17,940 nt of DNA from Ignavibacteria bacterium (GTDB lineage Bacteria; Bacteroidota; Ignavibacteria; Ignavibacteriales; Melioribacteraceae). The DNA is taken from contig QILJ01000362.1 of the NCBI GenBank assembly GCA_003233295.1, forward strand, positions 1 through 17,940, written 5' to 3'. Both the position numbers and the translations under genes were made by a program. The notes below the pieces were generated by a model, which did not search any database, was not told the DNA's origin, and saw only the letters and a list, made by a program, of their open reading frames with translations. Positions 17,509 to 17,940 of the stretch are shown here, piece after piece. Position 1 is the stretch's first letter. Every line of letters starts with the position of its first letter.

Positions 17509-17581
17509 AGCGGGAGACGGGGCTCGAACCCGCAACCAACAGCTTGGAAGGCTGTGACTCTACCAATTGAGTTACCCCCGC
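17509..17581 (-). tRNA. tRNA-Gly (TCC)
   Basis: A 73-base cloverleaf on the minus strand. The acceptor stem GCGGGGG/CTCCCGC has one G-U, the D stem is ACTC/GAGT, the anticodon stem ACAGC/GCTGT has loop CTTCCAA (anticodon TCC), and the T arm is GCGGG-TTCGAGC-CCCGT. The discriminator is T and the 3' CCA is not encoded. The ATG of the GIY-YIG reading frame begins one base after the discriminator, so correct 3' trimming and mRNA translation compete for the same few bases. Confidence 0.97.
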
Positions 17582-17781
17582 CTATAATTTCATTACTTTT
17601 AGAACAAAGAACTCTTACATCCCAATTAAACAATTTTAAAAGGAATTAAGATCAATAACCTATTTAATTTGAATATTCAACTGAAGTACGAATTTGAATA
17701 GGCTCCAAACTCTCCTTCAACTTGATTCTGCACTGTGTGGGCTTGCCCACTTTTGTTCGAATCATTAATTCTAACAAAATT
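17582..17781 (-). other. 200-base spacer between tRNA-Tyr and tRNA-Gly
   Basis: No convincing gene is seen. It contains a tight palindrome GTGGGCTTGCCCAC (17737-17750), followed on the plus strand by TTTTGTT, and a 12-base palindrome TTGAATATTCAA (17669-17680). A 9-bp stem with one G-U, CCTATTTAA with TTGAATAGG, spans about 17659-17702. A 33-codon open frame from an ATG at 17765 has no SD and is not called. The spacer is long for a tRNA cluster; it may be residue of lost tRNA or inserted DNA, or hold processing structures. Confidence 0.5.
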
Positions 17782-17867
17782 TGGTGGGCAGGGAGGGAAT
17801 CGAACCCCCTCAGGCTTTGCCAACGGATTTACAGTCCGCCCCGACTCTCCAACTTCGGCGCCTGCCC
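17782..17867 (-). tRNA. tRNA-Tyr (GTA), CCA encoded
   Basis: A class II tRNA on the minus strand, 83 bases plus an encoded CCA (17784-17782). The acceptor stem is GGGCAGG/CCTGCCC with discriminator A, and the D arm is CCGA/TCGG. The anticodon loop CTGTAAA has anticodon GTA. The long variable arm contains the GGC-AAA-GCC hairpin expected for bacterial tRNA-Tyr, and the T arm is GGGGG-TTCGATT-CCCTC. It is the only tRNA of the four with a genomic CCA. It is first in the cluster, directly behind a promoter. Confidence 0.97.
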
Positions 17868-17900
17868 CGAAATCGTGTATTTAAAAATAAACGAGCTACA

Positions 17901-17929
17901 AATATATAGGGATTTTTTTTTTAATGCAA
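17901..17929 (-). promoter_or_regulatory. Sigma70-type promoter of the tRNA cluster
   Basis: The minus strand has TTGCAT (17929-17924), a 17-base spacer that includes a run of ten A, and TATATT (17906-17901). Transcription would begin near 17894, about 27 bases before tRNA-Tyr, a normal leader for RNase P. The -10 is identical to that of the str promoter and the spacing is the same. The A-tract in the spacer may add curvature. Confidence 0.65.
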
Positions 17930-17940
17930 GAATACAAATC

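Noticed and set aside
17664..17765. A 33-codon open frame (minus strand, ATG at 17765) in the tRNA-Tyr/tRNA-Gly spacer
   Set aside because: No SD, runs through a strong palindrome, no recognisable motif, and the length is expected by chance.

Overview
This window is a nearly complete transcription/translation housekeeping block. Every supportable gene lies on the minus strand, so biological order runs from high to low coordinates. The order is tRNA-Tyr, tRNA-Gly, a small GIY-YIG nuclease-like gene, tRNA-Thr, a decayed tRNA-Thr copy, rpmG, tRNA-Trp, secE, nusG, rplK, rplA, rplJ, rplL, rpoB, rpoC, rpsL, rpsG, fusA, tuf, rpsJ, rplC and the first third of rplD. The DNA is AT-rich. It uses clear Shine-Dalgarno sites (AAGGAG, GGAGGT) at many genes and sigma70-type promoters of the TTGACA-17-TATATT kind. 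Together with the protein sequences this suggests a low-GC member of the Bacteroidota/Chlorobi/Ignavibacteria group, more likely Ignavibacteria-like than true Bacteroidia, which usually lack strong SD and TTGACA elements. That assignment is inference from family recall and was not searched.

Region by region. (1) 17940-16707 is a tRNA cluster beginning with a good promoter, with rpmG embedded. It resembles the tRNA-tufB-secE-nusG region of other bacteria but has no tuf gene. Two loci here look eroded: a second tRNA-Thr that is now a pseudogene, and a GIY-YIG reading frame abutting tRNA-Gly whose natural ATG is out of frame by one base at a T6 run. (2) 16679-13745 is secE-nusG-rplKAJL: protein export, transcription elongation, and the ribosomal stalk and L1/L11 proteins. 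(3) 13616-5547 is rpoB-rpoC, separated from rplL by a perfect 15-bp hairpin. (4) 5457-1207 is the str operon (rpsL, rpsG, fusA, tuf) with its own sigma70-like promoter just after the rpoC stop. (5) 1140-1 is the start of the S10 operon (rpsJ, rplC, rplD), separated from tuf by a 10-bp hairpin.

The genes form one co-directional supply line: RNA polymerase beta and beta', the elongation factor NusG, the translational GTPases EF-Tu and EF-G, ribosomal proteins of both subunits, SecE and four tRNAs. The intergenic hairpins and internal promoters are where relative expression is probably set.

Several starts were corrected from the longest open frame: rpsJ (TTG), rpsL (GTG) and rpoB (TTG), each because a strong SD and the family's usual N-terminus coincide. 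nusG starts with GTG. No CRISPR array, insertion sequence, phage gene or toxin-antitoxin pair is visible, and there is no stretch above 300 bases without a gene. I found no evidence of a new biological system. The most unusual parts are the eroded tRNA-Thr, the tRNA-abutting GIY-YIG gene and the intergenic RNA structures.
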